A stretch of DNA of 64,000 nucleotides from Microbacteriaceae bacterium (GTDB taxonomy: Bacteria; Actinomycetota; Actinomycetes; Actinomycetales; Microbacteriaceae), in the NCBI GenBank assembly GCA_004297935.1, contig SCRE01000008.1, positions 62,001-126,000 on the forward strand, given 5' to 3'. Shown piece by piece: positions 19,149 to 32,729 of this stretch. The notes beneath the pieces are model-generated. The model was not told where the DNA came from. It searched no databases and saw nothing but the letters and a program-made list of their open reading frames with translations. Made by a program: the position numbers and the translations under genes. The stretch's first letter is position 1. The number at the start of each line of letters is the position of its first letter.

Positions 19149-20578
19149 CCTATCGGGCCTCGTCGTCGTGCCGACCGGTGCACCTGTTGCAGCGGCAGGT
19201 CGCGTTTGCGCAGCAGGGCGATGAACATCGCGTCCGTTCCGTGACGATGCGGCCAGAGCTGCACCTGTGTCGGGTCGCCGACGGACTCGAGCGGATGCCG
19301 CAATGCCGCCCCCAGGATCGCCTGCGTGTACAGGGGCTCCACCGTGCGGCTATGCCGTTTCAGCGCATCCGCGATGGCCAGCCGACTCTCCGCCAGGTGC
19401 GGCGAACAGGTGACGTAGGCCAGGATTCCGCCCGGCTTCAGCGCACGAACGGCGGAATCGAGCAGCTGGCTCTGGAGCACGGTCAGCTCCGCGACGTCGC
19501 GCGGCGTCTTGCGCCAACGGGCCTCCGGTCGTCTGCGCAGCGCGCCGAGCCCGGTGCATGGAGCGTCCAAGAGCACGCGGTCGAAATGCTCTGCGCCCTC
19601 CTCGCCGATTGCGCGACCGTCGCCCTGGCGCAGTTCGATCGAATCGGCAACCGGTCGCACGGCCGCGCGCACCAGTTCGGCGCGGGCCGGCAGCAGTTCG
19701 TTCGCCACCACTCGGGCGCCACCCTGCTTGGCGAAAGCGCCGAGCAGCGCTGCCTTGCCGCCGGGGCCCGCGCACAGATCCAGCCATCTCTCCCCTGCTT
19801 CGACCGGTCGCGCCGCGGCGAGGGCGAGAGCGGCAAGCTGTGAGCCCTCATCCTGCACGCGAAGAACGCCGGCGCTGGAACGCACCGTGTCGTGCGGGTC
19901 TCCACCGCCGAACACGAAACCGACAGGCGAATACCGGTTGCGTTCTACGCCGTCCGGCACCTCGGCCAAACCCGGAAGCGCGATCATGTTCACCCGTGGC
20001 GCGAGGTTGTCCGCGTTCAGCAGATCGTCGAGTTCGCCGCGGCGCCCTTCCGCGGCAAGCGACTGTGCGAACGCCCGAACGATCCATTCGGGGTGCGAGA
20101 ACTCGGCCGCCCGCCGTTCGTCGTCGCTCGATGTGACCGCGAGAACCCGCTCTCGCCACTCCTGCGGCGCCGATCGCGAGATCGTGCGGAGCACTCCGTT
20201 GGTGAACCCGGTCGCGGAGCGGCTGCCGACAGTGCGGGCGAGCGCGACGCTTTCGTTGACCGCAGCATGTTGTGCGACGCGCGTGGCCAGCAGCTGGTGC
20301 GCGGCGAGCCGCAGGACGTCCAGGATCGGCGGATCGATCTGGTCGATGCTGCGCCGGGCGGCCAGGGCGATGACGCGATCATAGTAGCCACGCATCCGCA
20401 GCGTCCCGTAGGTCAGTTCGGTCGCCAGCGCCGCGTCGGCCGGAGACAGCTTCGCCCGGTCGATCCGGGTCGGCAGGAGCAGATTCGCATACGCGTCCGA
20501 CCCGCGCACCGCGGCGATCACGTCGTAGGCGATCTGCCGGGCCGGTTGAACGCGTGCGGGCGCGCCCCCGTTGCTCAC
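19145..20578 (-). CDS. rsmB: 16S rRNA (cytosine-5) methyltransferase, NusB-domain type
   Basis: RsmB/NOP-family RNA m5C methyltransferase of 477 residues. An N-terminal NusB-like domain (about 1-150, with ALATELTYGTLRMRGYYD) is followed by an S-adenosylmethionine Rossmann domain: LDLCAGPGGKAALLGAF, the first catalytic cysteine in LLDAPCTGLGALRRRPEARW, and the second in ILAYVTCSPHLAES. The GTG start at 20578 overlaps the fmt stop (GTGA); an in-frame extension upstream was rejected. The fmt-rsmB-rpe order is conserved in actinobacteria. Confidence 0.94.
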   Translation of the reverse strand: MSNGGAPARVQPARQIAYDVIAAVRGSDAYANLLLPTRIDRAKLSPADAALATELTYGTLRMRGYYDRVIALAARRSIDQIDPPILDVLRLAAHQLLATRVAQHAAVNESVALARTVGSRSATGFTNGVLRTISRSAPQEWRERVLAVTSSDDERRAAEFSHPEWIVRAFAQSLAAEGRRGELDDLLNADNLAPRVNMIALPGLAEVPDGVERNRYSPVGFVFGGGDPHDTVRSSAGVLRVQDEGSQLAALALAAARPVEAGERWLDLCAGPGGKAALLGAFAKQGGARVVANELLPARAELVRAAVRPVADSIELRQGDGRAIGEEGAEHFDRVLLDAPCTGLGALRRRPEARWRKTPRDVAELTVLQSQLLDSAVRALKPGGILAYVTCSPHLAESRLAIADALKRHSRTVEPLYTQAILGAALRHPLESVGDPTQVQLWPHRHGTDAMFIALLRKRDLPLQQVHRSARRRGPIG

Positions 20579-21495
20579 TCGGCCACCGTCGCAGCGTCGC
20601 GCGACCGCCCACGCCACCAGTCCGCAGCCGGCATCGGGCGTCTGCCGGCCGGCTGCACCCGAAGCAACTCCAGCGGGTCGCTGATCGTGCCGATCAGGAT
20701 CCGTGAATCCGCGTCGACAATGCGCCCGGGCGGCAGCCGGTGCTGCTGTGGCCCGATGCGCACCTCAAGGAGCTTGAACCGTTCGTCGTCGACGTGGGTG
20801 AAGGCACCGGGCTCGGGGGTGACGGCGCGGATGCGGCTGTACACGGCAGCCGTCGGCTCGTGCCAACGCACGTATGCGTCGTCCAGCGTGATCTTCGGCG
20901 CTGCGGTCGGCTCACCACTCTGCCGGGCAGCGTGCGCGGTGCCGGCCTGCAGACCGTCCACCACGCTCACCAGGAGCTCTGCTCCGTCGACCGCGAGGGC
21001 GCTCAGCAGTTCGCCGGAAGTCTCATCCGGGCCGATGGCGCGTCGGCGGGTTGCGAAGACGGCACCGGTGTCCAACCCGGGTGCCAGCTGGAACACGGTG
21101 ACCCCGGTGACGTCGTCCCCCGCCAGTATGGCGTGTTGCACGGGCGCGGCGCCGCGCCAGCGGGGCAGCAGTGAGAAGTGCAGATTGATCCAGCCGAGCC
21201 GGGGCGTCGACAGCAGCGGTTCGCGCACGAGACCGCCGTATGCGACGATCACGCCGAGGTCGGCCTGCAGCGCTGCGACCTCGGCGGTGACCGCCGCATC
21301 CAGCCGGTTGGCCTTGATCGCGGGCACGCCGCGGTCCTGTGCCCAGGCGGCCACGGGTGACGGCGTGAGCACCCGTTTGCGCCCGAGTGGCGCATCCTGT
21401 CTGCTGATGACTGCCGTGAGCTCGTGGCCTGCCGCCCTCATCGCTTCAAGGCTCGGCACGGCGACCGACGGCGTGCCGGCGAAGACCAGGCGCAT
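20575..21495 (-). CDS. fmt: methionyl-tRNA formyltransferase
   Basis: Formylates initiator Met-tRNA using 10-formyltetrahydrofolate. The 306-residue protein begins MRLVFAGTPSVAVPSL and contains the catalytic region INLHFSLLPRWRGAAPVQHA followed by GDDVTGVTVFQL, and a C-terminal tRNA-binding domain. The ATG at 21495 matches the conserved N-terminus; an in-frame extension of 59 codons overlaps the priA end and was discarded. Confidence 0.95.
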   Translation of the reverse strand: MRLVFAGTPSVAVPSLEAMRAAGHELTAVISRQDAPLGRKRVLTPSPVAAWAQDRGVPAIKANRLDAAVTAEVAALQADLGVIVAYGGLVREPLLSTPRLGWINLHFSLLPRWRGAAPVQHAILAGDDVTGVTVFQLAPGLDTGAVFATRRRAIGPDETSGELLSALAVDGAELLVSVVDGLQAGTAHAARQSGEPTAAPKITLDDAYVRWHEPTAAVYSRIRAVTPEPGAFTHVDDERFKLLEVRIGPQQHRLPPGRIVDADSRILIGTISDPLELLRVQPAGRRPMPAADWWRGRSRDAATVAE

Positions 21496-21559
21496 CAGCG
21501 GGCGCCGTCGTTGCGCCCGCACGGGGGCAGCAGGTTCGCCGGCGTCGCGATTGGCTGGG

Positions 21560-23581
21560 TCACAGTATCTCCGGGTCGTCGAGTCGTACTCTGAGTGTAG
21601 GCGCAGGCCTGAACCGCCCGTCCCCGGTCGGCCGCTTGCGACGGGCCGTCGCATTGCGGATGACGGCGGCACGCAGCCGTGCTGCGACCTCTGCGCCGCG
21701 TGCGTAGTCGAAGCGCACGATGGAACGGACCAGGCCCGCTTCCAGCGCTGCCGGCCCCAATGTGTCGATGACGATCTCCGCGTCGATCGCAGCGATCGCG
21801 GCGGCCACTGTCTCCGGCCGCCCGGTGACCGAGGCGATGCGCACGGCCGGCGGGAATCTCAAGCCTCGCCTGTCGGCGAGTTCCGCGCTCGCATAGTCGT
21901 GTTGCCGCCAGGTCGCCAGCGCTCGGGCGAGGGGTCCTGCAACGCCGACGAGCAGCACGGGGGCACCCGGTGCAGCCAGTGCGGCCGCGTTGGACCACCA
22001 CCGCAGGCAGTCGTCACCGACGCGCAGATTCTCGCGCAGCAGCATCCGGTCCCCGTCCAGCAGCAGCACGGCCCGGTAGCCTCCCGCAGCGATCGGCTCG
22101 GCGCCCCGGGTTGCGACGACGAGCGCACTCTTCGCGCCGACCGACAGGATCGGTTTCTGGCCGTCTGCGACGATCACCCGTGTCGCGGGGAAAGCCCGAC
22201 CGAGCTCTTCTGCGGTCAGCCCTGCCCCGCGAGTGACGACGCTCAGCTCGGTTCCCTGACAGTGATCGCACACCCAGTCCGCCGCGATGGCGCCGCACGC
22301 ACCGCACGCCGGGATCGCCCCGGCGGCCGCGACCCCGAGCGGGCCGTCGCAGCGGGTGCATCGTGCGGCCTGGCGACACCGTCTGCACGCCACCACGGGC
22401 GCATAGCCGGGCCGGGACACCTGTACCAGCACGGGGCCCTCGGCCAACGCATCGGAGGCGGCCTGCCAGGCGGTCGATGGGATGCGCGCGGCACCTGCCT
22501 CAGGATTCGGGGACGCCTGCTGTGCTGTCACGACGACGCGCGGTGTGACGGAGGTGTCCGGCGTCATCTCCGTCAGCCAGCCGATCTCGACCAGTCGCTG
22601 GGTTTCGACGCTGCGGGTGTGTGCGAGCAGCATGAGCGCACAACGCTGTTGTTCCTGTCGAATCAGTGCGGCGTCCCGCGTGTGCACATACGGGCTGAGC
22701 GGCTCGGCGTGCAGAGGGTCGCCGTCATCCCAGATCGCGATCATGCCGAGCCTCTCCGCCGGCGCATACACGGCTGAGCGGTTGCCGATGATGATGCGCG
22801 CTGCGGCGCCCAGGCAGGCGAGAAAGCCGCGATAGCGATCGGGGTTGGCCTGCCGTGCGTCGACGCGCACGATCGCGTCTGCGGGGGCGACGACCCGCAG
22901 CGCCGCTTGGAGTTGCTCCTGATCGCGGTAGTCCGGCACGATCACGATCGCACTGGAGCCGACCGCCAGACAGTGTGCCGCCGTCTGCGCGAGGGTGACA
23001 GCCCACTCGCCGACCCACACGTCGTCCGGCAGCCGGACGAGCCGTGGGATGGCGCGCACGGCGATCCGCTCGCCCGCAGCCAGTGCACCCTCGATCCGCC
23101 CGACCGGGTAACCCCTGATCGCACCCGGCCGGCCGGGTGCGACTCGCACCGCGGCATCGGCGGTGCGCGCGGCCAGCCAGGCCTTCTCGACCCGGACCTG
23201 CCGGGGCGGGATCGCCAATCGCAGGACGTCGCTCGCACCGCCGGCACTGCGCTGCGACACTCGCCGGGCGAGCGCCCACACCTCCGGCGCGAGCACGGGG
23301 GCGGCCGACACGACCGAATCCAGTTCGCTCAGCATGCCATCGTATTCGCCCGTCTCGCTGAGCTCGACCAGGTATCCGGATGCGACTCTGCCCGCGCTGC
23401 GCAGCGGCACCGTGACGCGCACGCCCGGCAGGGCGTCTGCCGCCCACCGTGCGGGGATCCGATAGTCCAGCAATCGGTCCAGTTGCGGCAGCGGGGAGTC
23501 CAGCAGCACGCGTGCCACCCGCTCGCCTTCCGCCGCTGCACTGATCCGTCTGGATTCCTCGCCCGTGTCTGCGGCGCTCAC
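21560..23581 (-). CDS. priA: PriA-type primosome assembly protein lacking the helicase Walker A motif
   Basis: A 673-residue homologue of the replication-restart protein PriA. The N-terminal DNA-binding domain (VARVLLDSPLPQLDRLLDY) and the paired zinc motifs (CRRCRQAARC, CGACG, VCDHC; about 400-440) are present. Where helicases carry GxxGSGKT, this protein reads AAHCLAVGSSAIVIVPDY, so the Walker A lysine is missing; this is known for actinobacterial PriA, which probably acts as a scaffold rather than a helicase. The start is GTG at 23581 with GGAG six bases upstream; upstream in-frame sequence shadows metK. Confidence 0.9.
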   Translation of the reverse strand: MSAADTGEESRRISAAAEGERVARVLLDSPLPQLDRLLDYRIPARWAADALPGVRVTVPLRSAGRVASGYLVELSETGEYDGMLSELDSVVSAAPVLAPEVWALARRVSQRSAGGASDVLRLAIPPRQVRVEKAWLAARTADAAVRVAPGRPGAIRGYPVGRIEGALAAGERIAVRAIPRLVRLPDDVWVGEWAVTLAQTAAHCLAVGSSAIVIVPDYRDQEQLQAALRVVAPADAIVRVDARQANPDRYRGFLACLGAAARIIIGNRSAVYAPAERLGMIAIWDDGDPLHAEPLSPYVHTRDAALIRQEQQRCALMLLAHTRSVETQRLVEIGWLTEMTPDTSVTPRVVVTAQQASPNPEAGAARIPSTAWQAASDALAEGPVLVQVSRPGYAPVVACRRCRQAARCTRCDGPLGVAAAGAIPACGACGAIAADWVCDHCQGTELSVVTRGAGLTAEELGRAFPATRVIVADGQKPILSVGAKSALVVATRGAEPIAAGGYRAVLLLDGDRMLLRENLRVGDDCLRWWSNAAALAAPGAPVLLVGVAGPLARALATWRQHDYASAELADRRGLRFPPAVRIASVTGRPETVAAAIAAIDAEIVIDTLGPAALEAGLVRSIVRFDYARGAEVAARLRAAVIRNATARRKRPTGDGRFRPAPTLRVRLDDPEIL

Positions 23582-23603
23582 GATCAGCTCCGGATGTCCA
23601 CTG

Positions 23604-24797
23604 CTACAGCCCGGCGGCCGCTTGCAGGTCGGCGACGCGGTCGGTGCGCTCCCACGTGAAGTCGGGCAGCTCACGGCCGAAATGGCCGTACGTCGCCGTC
23701 TGCGCATAGATCGGGCGTAACAGGTCGAGGTCACGGATGATCGCGGCCGGTCGCAGATCGAAGACCTCACGGATGGCGGTGATGATGCGATCCTCCGGCA
23801 CGTGGGCGGTGCCGAACGGTTCGACGTAGAGCCCGACCGGGGCCGCGGCACCGATCGCGTACGCAACCTGCACCTCGAGCTTGTCGGCGAGCCCGGCCGC
23901 CACGACGTTCTTGGCCACCCAGCGCATCGCGTATGCTGCGGAGCGGTCGACCTTCGACGGGTCCTTGCCGCTGAATGCTCCTCCGCCGTGCCTGCTGGCA
24001 CCGCCGTACGTGTCGACAATGATCTTGCGACCGGTGAGCCCGGCATCGCCCTGCGGCCCGCCGATCTCGAACCGGCCGGTCGGGTTGATCAGCAGATGCG
24101 GGTTGCCGTGGTCCAGGTCGACGGACTGCAGCACCGGGTCGATCACGATCTCTCGGATGTCGGCGCGCAATTGGGCCAGCTCGACGCTGGGCGCGTGCTG
24201 GGTGGAGAGCACAACGGTGTCGACGGTTCGCGGCACCAGGCCGTCGTACCCGACGGTCACCTGGGTCTTGCCATCCGGCCGCAGGTAGTCCAGCACGCCG
24301 TCCTTGCGCACGGCGGCGAGACGCTCGGACATGCGATGCGCGAGCCAGATCGGCACGGGCATCAGCTCGGGAGTCTCCGTCGTCGCGTACCCGAACATGA
24401 TGCCCTGGTCTCCTGCGCCCTGGCGGTCGAGTTCGTCATGGCTGGAACCCTCCCGAGTCTCATAGGCGTTGTCGACGCCCTGAGCGATATCCGGCGACTG
24501 CCCGCCGATCGAGATCGAGACGCCGCACGAGCGGCCGTCGAACCAGACATCGGAGGAGGTGTAGCCGATCGCGGTGATCCGTTCGCGCACGATGGAGGGG
24601 ATTTCCACATAGCCGTTGGTGGTGACCTCGCCGGCAACGTGAACCAGCCCCGTCGTCACCAGCGTCTCGACGGCGACGCGGCTGTGCGGGTCGACGGTGA
24701 GCAGACCATCCAGGATGCTGTCGGAGATCTGGTCGCAGATCTTGTCCGGGTGGCCCTCGGTCACCGACTCTGAAGTGAACAGGCGCAGTTCGGTCAT
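23604..24797 (-). CDS. metK: S-adenosylmethionine synthetase
   Basis: Makes S-adenosylmethionine from ATP and methionine. The 397-residue protein has the methionine/ATP site [15 protein letters not shown], the hexapeptide region [12 protein letters not shown], and the P-loop-like [23 protein letters not shown] at 24797 is preceded by AAGGGA. It lies between coaBC and priA, the standard actinobacterial order. No SAM riboswitch is recognisable in the 68-base gap upstream. Confidence 0.97.
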   Translation of the reverse strand: MTELRLFTSESVTEGHPDKICDQISDSILDGLLTVDPHSRVAVETLVTTGLVHVAGEVTTNGYVEIPSIVRERITAIGYTSSDVWFDGRSCGVSISIGGQSPDIAQGVDNAYETREGSSHDELDRQGAGDQGIMFGYATTETPELMPVPIWLAHRMSERLAAVRKDGVLDYLRPDGKTQVTVGYDGLVPRTVDTVVLSTQHAPSVELAQLRADIREIVIDPVLQSVDLDHGNPHLLINPTGRFEIGGPQGDAGLTGRKIIVDTYGGASRHGGGAFSGKDPSKVDRSAAYAMRWVAKNVVAAGLADKLEVQVAYAIGAAAPVGLYVEPFGTAHVPEDRIITAIREVFDLRPAAIIRDLDLLRPIYAQTATYGHFGRELPDFTWERTDRVADLQAAAGL

Positions 24798-24812
24798 AGT
24801 TGTCCCTTCTTC

Positions 24813-24837
24813 GTGCCGACATCCGGTGCGTCGGCAC
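24813..24837 (-). terminator. hairpin in the coaBC-metK gap
   Basis: GTGCCGAC (24813-24820) and GTCGGCAC (24830-24837) form a perfect 8-bp stem with a 9-base loop just upstream of metK. No T tract follows, so it may be a partial attenuator, an RNA-stabilising hairpin or chance in GC-rich DNA. Confidence 0.3.
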
Positions 24838-24865
24838 AGTCGGACCCATCCACGTCTGGTTCGCG

Positions 24866-26149
24866 TCAGGCGGCGTTGACGGCGTCAAGAATACGATCGG
24901 CCACCGACAACTTTGTTCCCGAGGCCTCCATCACTATATCGCCGCGGGCATTCACGATCAGGATCTCGTTGCCGTCGGTGGCGAAGCCGGTCGTCCACCC
25001 GACGTGGTTGACGACGAGCAGGTCGCACCCCTTGCGGCGGATCTTCTCCCGACCGAGTTCACGCCGCAGTGCCGGGTCGGCCTCGGTCTCCGCTGCAAAT
25101 CCGACGATCACCTGATCCGGCCGTTTCGCAAGCGACAGCGCGGCCAGGATGTCGGGGTTCTGCACCAGCTCGAGTGTCAGCGACTCGCCGGCGTCCTCCT
25201 TCTTGATCTTGCTGTCGCGCACGGTGACCGGGCGGTAGTCGGCGACGGCTGCGGCCATGATCACGACATCGGCGGATGCCGCCTCCTCGGTGCTGGCCTT
25301 CAGCAACTCGAATGCGCTGCCCACCGTGCGGGTGCGGATGCCCGTAGGAGGTTCCACCTCGGTGTGCGCCGCGATCAGCGTCACCTGTGCGCCCCTGGCC
25401 TGCGCGGCGGCAGCCAGGGCGACGCCCTGTTTGCCGCTGGAACGGTTTCCGAGAAAACGGACGGGATCCAACGGCTCGCGCGTGCCGCCCGCAGTGATCA
25501 GGATTCGTTTGCCTGCCAGGTCGTGCCGGGCGGCATCGGGCGTCGCAGCGATTCCGGCTGCGCGACGCAGCGCCGCCGCGACGATCGTGGCCGGCTCTTC
25601 CATACGCCCTGGGCCCGAATCGGTTCCGGTCAGTTGGCCGCTGGCGGGCCCGACGACACTCACCCCGCGCGAACGGAGCGTTGCGATGTTGGCGACCGTG
25701 GCCGCGTTGTGCCACATCTCGGTGTGCATCGCGGGTGCGATCACCAGTGGTGCCGTGCTGGCGAGCACGGTGTTTCCGAGCAGGTCGTCTGCGATGCCGG
25801 CCGCGAGCTTCGCGATCGTGTTCGCCGTCGCAGGAGCGATCACGATCAGATCCGCCGACTGGCCGATCGCCACGTGACGCACCTGAGCGACGCCCTCGTA
25901 CAGATCCGTGTCGACCGGGTGGCGGCTGATCGCCTCGAGCGTCGGCCGGCCGACGAAGCGCAGGGCGGCCTCCGTGGCGACGACGTGGACATGGTGCCCG
26001 GCCTTGACCAGCAGTCGGATGACCCCGACGGCCTTGTACGCGGCGATGCCGCCGGTGACACCGACGACGATCTCCAACGGCTTGCCCTCCCCGGGCCGGC
26101 TTCCCTCAGGCGCATCGCCCTCGGCCGGGCGATGCAGGGGTGCGCTCAC
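24866..26149 (-). CDS. coaBC: bifunctional phosphopantothenoylcysteine decarboxylase / phosphopantothenate-cysteine ligase
   Basis: Two consecutive steps of coenzyme A synthesis in one 427-residue protein. The N-terminal FMN-binding CoaC domain contains [20 protein letters not shown], the region [27 protein letters not shown], and [14 protein letters not shown]. The C-terminal CoaB domain begins at about residue 215 with [18 protein letters not shown] and NRSSGKQG. The GTG start at 26149 lies 24 bases after rpoZ. Confidence 0.95.
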   Translation of the reverse strand: MSAPLHRPAEGDAPEGSRPGEGKPLEIVVGVTGGIAAYKAVGVIRLLVKAGHHVHVVATEAALRFVGRPTLEAISRHPVDTDLYEGVAQVRHVAIGQSADLIVIAPATANTIAKLAAGIADDLLGNTVLASTAPLVIAPAMHTEMWHNAATVANIATLRSRGVSVVGPASGQLTGTDSGPGRMEEPATIVAAALRRAAGIAATPDAARHDLAGKRILITAGGTREPLDPVRFLGNRSSGKQGVALAAAAQARGAQVTLIAAHTEVEPPTGIRTRTVGSAFELLKASTEEAASADVVIMAAAVADYRPVTVRDSKIKKEDAGESLTLELVQNPDILAALSLAKRPDQVIVGFAAETEADPALRRELGREKIRRKGCDLLVVNHVGWTTGFATDGNEILIVNARGDIVMEASGTKLSVADRILDAVNAA

Positions 26150-26173
26150 AGCGGGATCCGTCGTTCGCGAAGG

Positions 26174-26431
26174 TCACTCGACGATCGGCTTGATGACGAG
26201 CTTGTCCTCGTTGATCTCGTGCAGTGCGACGGACAACGGCTTGTCATCGATGGTGGAGTCGACAAGCGGTCCGACGTTGTCGAACAGGCTGCCCTCGTGC
26301 AGATCGGCGTAGTAGTCATTGATCTGGCGGGCGCGCTTCGAGGCGAAGATCACCAGGGCGTACTTCGATTCGACCTTCGTGAGCAGTTCGTCGATGGGCG
26401 GGTCGATGATGCCTTTTTGTGACGTGGCCAT
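26174..26431 (-). CDS. rpoZ: RNA polymerase omega subunit
   Basis: An 85-residue assembly subunit of RNA polymerase. It contains [20 protein letters not shown] and [12 protein letters not shown], matching the omega core helices, and ends VIKPIVE. Its place between gmk and coaBC is the normal bacterial arrangement. Confidence 0.95.
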   Translation of the reverse strand: MATSQKGIIDPPIDELLTKVESKYALVIFASKRARQINDYYADLHEGSLFDNVGPLVDSTIDDKPLSVALHEINEDKLVIKPIVE

Positions 26432-26489
26432 GGGCGATGGTCTCCTTGTTCGGGGGAAGTGCGGGCGTCGATCGTGACGGGCCGGGCGG

Positions 26490-27440
26490 CTACGGACGCT
26501 TCTGCGCCGTGCGAATCTGTATCAAGTCTACGACCTCGCGCGCTGCCTCGGCCACGCTGCTGTTGACCACGCGATAGTCGAACTCGTCCTGCGACGCCAA
26601 TTCGACGCGAGCGGTGTCCAGCCGGCGCTGGCGTTCCTCCGCATCCTCGGTACCCCGGCCGACCAGCCGGCGCACCAATTCGTCCCAACTCGGCGGTGCC
26701 AGAAACACCAGGGTCGCCTCCGGTATCACAGCCCGCACCTGCTGCGCGCCCTGCAGGTCGATCTCCAGGAGCACGCTGTTTCCGGCTCTCAATGCCGCGT
26801 CGATCGGTTTGCGCGGGGTGCCGTAACGATAGGCGTTGTGCACGCGGGCCCACTCGAGCAATTCGCCGTCGGCGATGAGTCGGTCGAATTCGTCATCGCT
26901 GACGAAGTAGTAGTTGACACCGTCGACCTCGCCCGGCCGTGGAGCTCGCGTGGTCGCGGAGACGGAGAGCAGCACCTCAGGGTAGTGATCACGGATGTGT
27001 GTGGCGACGGTGCCCTTGCCGACCGCGGTCGGGCCGGCGAGCACCACCAGCCGACTGCGTTTGCGGCTGGACGGTCGCCCCGCCCGCTCTTTCAGGAACT
27101 GCTCGAGCCGAAGTCGCTGATGTTTGCCCAGGCCTCCGAGTCGTTTCGCCGGCGAGATCTCCATGCTCGTCATGGCTTCGTGCATCTTCGTCCGACCGAT
27201 CGCGGGAACGCTCAGCAGAAAATCGGTCACCCGCATGCCGCCTTCGACGCTGTGCGCGTCGAGCAGCGCGACGCGCAGCACGTCCAGCGGATCCCGCCGA
27301 CCGCCGGCCACCGCCGCCTTGACGGCCGCGCGCGCTCTGCGGGCCGCGACCGCGGCACGAGAGGCCGCGGCTCTGTCGACAGGAGGCGGAACGGGGCGGA
27401 ACACCGACCGGGACCCGGATTCGGACTCAGGCGATGGCAT
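26490..27440 (-). CDS. gmk: guanylate kinase with fused N-terminal mIHF (actinobacterial integration host factor) domain
   Basis: A 316-residue fusion. Residues about 20-118 match actinobacterial mIHF: an Arg/Ala-rich helix ([19 protein letters not shown]), then [16 protein letters not shown] and [20 protein letters not shown], the helix-two-turn-helix DNA-binding core. Residues about 130-316 are guanylate kinase (GMP + ATP to GDP + ADP), with P-loop GPTAVGKGT (136-144), [18 protein letters not shown] and [11 protein letters not shown]. In mycobacteria the two are separate adjacent genes; here no stop or start separates them. The ATG at 27440 overlaps the pyrF end by 14 bases. Confidence 0.93.
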   Translation of the reverse strand: MPSPESESGSRSVFRPVPPPVDRAAASRAAVAARRARAAVKAAVAGGRRDPLDVLRVALLDAHSVEGGMRVTDFLLSVPAIGRTKMHEAMTSMEISPAKRLGGLGKHQRLRLEQFLKERAGRPSSRKRSRLVVLAGPTAVGKGTVATHIRDHYPEVLLSVSATTRAPRPGEVDGVNYYFVSDDEFDRLIADGELLEWARVHNAYRYGTPRKPIDAALRAGNSVLLEIDLQGAQQVRAVIPEATLVFLAPPSWDELVRRLVGRGTEDAEERQRRLDTARVELASQDEFDYRVVNSSVAEAAREVVDLIQIRTAQKRP

Positions 27441-28289
27441 CCTGCACCTGCCTGCTGCGCCGAGAGACCGCATCCGCGAGGCCGTCGGGGCCGGCATTGA
27501 GAATGCTGCGCGACTCGCTGACGATCGTGCCGGGCAACAGCGAGCCGTAGATCCTCGAGGCATCGGCCAACTGCGCCCCCTGGTGGCCGAAGCCGGGTGC
27601 GAGCACGGCAAGCGCCGGCGTGTGCGGGGTCCGCGTGTCGATACCGTAGGCGGCGAGGTCGAGTGTCGCTCCGAGCACGACACCGACAGCGCCGACCGGT
27701 TCGGCGGGATACTGCGCGTTGAACTGGGTCACATCATCGATGATGACACGACTGACTGATCTTCTGCCGACGAATTCGCCGGTGACCTGGCCTTGCTGAA
27801 GGGCGACCGACTCGGGGTTCGAGGTCGCGGCGAGCACGAAGAGTCCCTTTCCCGTCTCGTGCGCCAGTGCGATGGATGCGCTCAGGGAGCCGACTCCCTG
27901 AAACGCGGACACGGTCATGGCGTCCGCCTCCAGACTGGAACCGGGTGTGAGCCAGGCCTGCCCGTACGCCTCGACACTCGTGCCGAGATCGCCGCGTTTG
28001 GCATCGGCGATCACGAGCAGACCCGCCTCTCGTGCCGCGTTCAGGACCACCTCGAGCGATGCGTAGCCGGCTGACCCGAATCGTTCGAAGAACGCGACCT
28101 GCGGCTTGACGATGCCGACCCGGCCGGCCGCAGCGTCGACGACGCGCAGGCCGAACTCGCGCGTGCCTGCTGCGCTGACCGGCAGCCCCCATGCTTCGAG
28201 CAGGAATGCATGCGGGTCGATTCCGACACACAGGCGTCCGCTCCGCGCAAACACCTCCAGGAGGCGTGCGCCGAAGCCGCTCGCCGTGC

Positions 28290-28293
<4 letters not shown>
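27427..28293 (-). CDS. pyrF: orotidine 5'-phosphate decarboxylase (type 2)
   Basis: Last step of UMP synthesis. The 288-residue barrel has the type 2 active-site motif [17 protein letters not shown] with the catalytic Asp-Lys pair, and [12 protein letters not shown] near the N-terminus. The ATG at 28293 overlaps the carB stop (ATGA); the 3' end overlaps the gmk start. Long type 2 enzymes of this kind are the usual actinobacterial form. Confidence 0.95.
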
Positions 28294-31576
<3,283 letters not shown>

Positions 31577-31577
<1 letters not shown>

Positions 31578-32728
31578 TACTTGCTCTCCTTCGCGTGGAC
31601 CGACGTGGACAGCACTATCTCGCGGAAGCGGTCGAACAGATAGTTGGCGTCGTGCGGGCCCGCTGCGGCCTCCGGGTGGTATTGCACGCTGAACGCGGGC
31701 AGGTCCAGGCAGTTGAGGCCCTCCACGACATTGTCGTTGAGGCTGAAGTGGCTGACCTCGACTCTGCCGAACCCGGCCGGAGAGTCCATCACGCCGTCGA
31801 GTGGTACGTCCACCGCGAAACCATGGTTCTGCGCCGTGATCTCCACCTTTCCGGTGCCCTTGTCGAGCACTGGCTGGTTGATGCCGCGATGACCGAACGG
31901 CAGCTTGTAGGTGTCGAAGCCGAGCGCCCGCCCCAGCAATTGGTTGCCGAAGCAGATGCCGAAGTACGGCAGCCCTGCTCGAAGAATCTCCTGGAGCAGC
32001 TGTACGGCGGCACCGGAGGCCGCCGGATCGCCTGGCCCGTTCGAGTAGAACAGCGCATCCGGTTTCAGTTCCAGCACTTCTGCCGCCGTGAACCGCTCCG
32101 GCAGCACGTGCACGTCGAACCCGCGCGCGGCCAGGTAGTGCAGGGTCGAGAGCTTCACCCCGAGATCGAGCACGGCGACGGAGCCGATCCGCTCGGTCGA
32201 GGCGGGGATCAGGTAGGCCTCAGGCGTCGAGACCTCTGCGGACAGATTGCGGCCGGCCATTTCTGCCCCCGCGCGCACGCGGTCGAGCTGGTCGCCGTCG
32301 GAGAGCACGAAGTCGGCGCCGGAGAAGATGCCTGCCCGCATGGCACCGGCTGACCGGATGTGTCTTGTCACCGCACGCGTGTCGATGCCGCTGATGCCGA
32401 CGACACCCGATGCGACGAGCTCGTCGTCGAGGCTGCGCTGCGCACGGAAATTCGACACGATACGCGATGGCTCTCGCACCACGAAGCCGGCAACCCAGAT
32501 TCGCGAGGATTCCTTGTCCTCGTCGTTGACCCCGGTGTTGCCGATGTGCGGGGCCGTCATCAGGACGATCTGGCCCGCATACGACGGATCCGTCAGCGTC
32601 TCCTGGTAGCCGGTCATGCCGGTGGAGAACACCGCCTCGCCCAGTGTGCTGCCGCGAGCGCCATACGCGCGCCCGATATATCGTGAGCCGTCTTCGAGCA
32701 CGAGAACGGCTGGCGCGGATTCAGCCAC
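31577..32728 (-). CDS. carA: carbamoyl phosphate synthase small subunit (glutaminase)
   Basis: Hydrolyses glutamine and passes ammonia to CarB. The 383-residue protein has an N-terminal domain beginning [19 protein letters not shown] and a class I amidotransferase domain with the nucleophile in [17 protein letters not shown] and the His-Glu pair in [15 protein letters not shown]. The GTG start at 32728, preceded by GAGGTG, gives the conserved N-terminus; upstream in-frame codons overlap the preceding membrane gene. Confidence 0.96.
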
Positions 32729-32729
32729 G

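Noticed and set aside
19892-22777. A 961-codon plus-strand frame opposite rsmB, fmt and priA
   Set aside because: It crosses three conserved minus-strand genes and shows no motif; it is a GC-bias shadow.
24798-24865. Possible SAM riboswitch upstream of metK
   Set aside because: The gap is only 68 bases and shows none of the conserved cores; only a simple hairpin is present.
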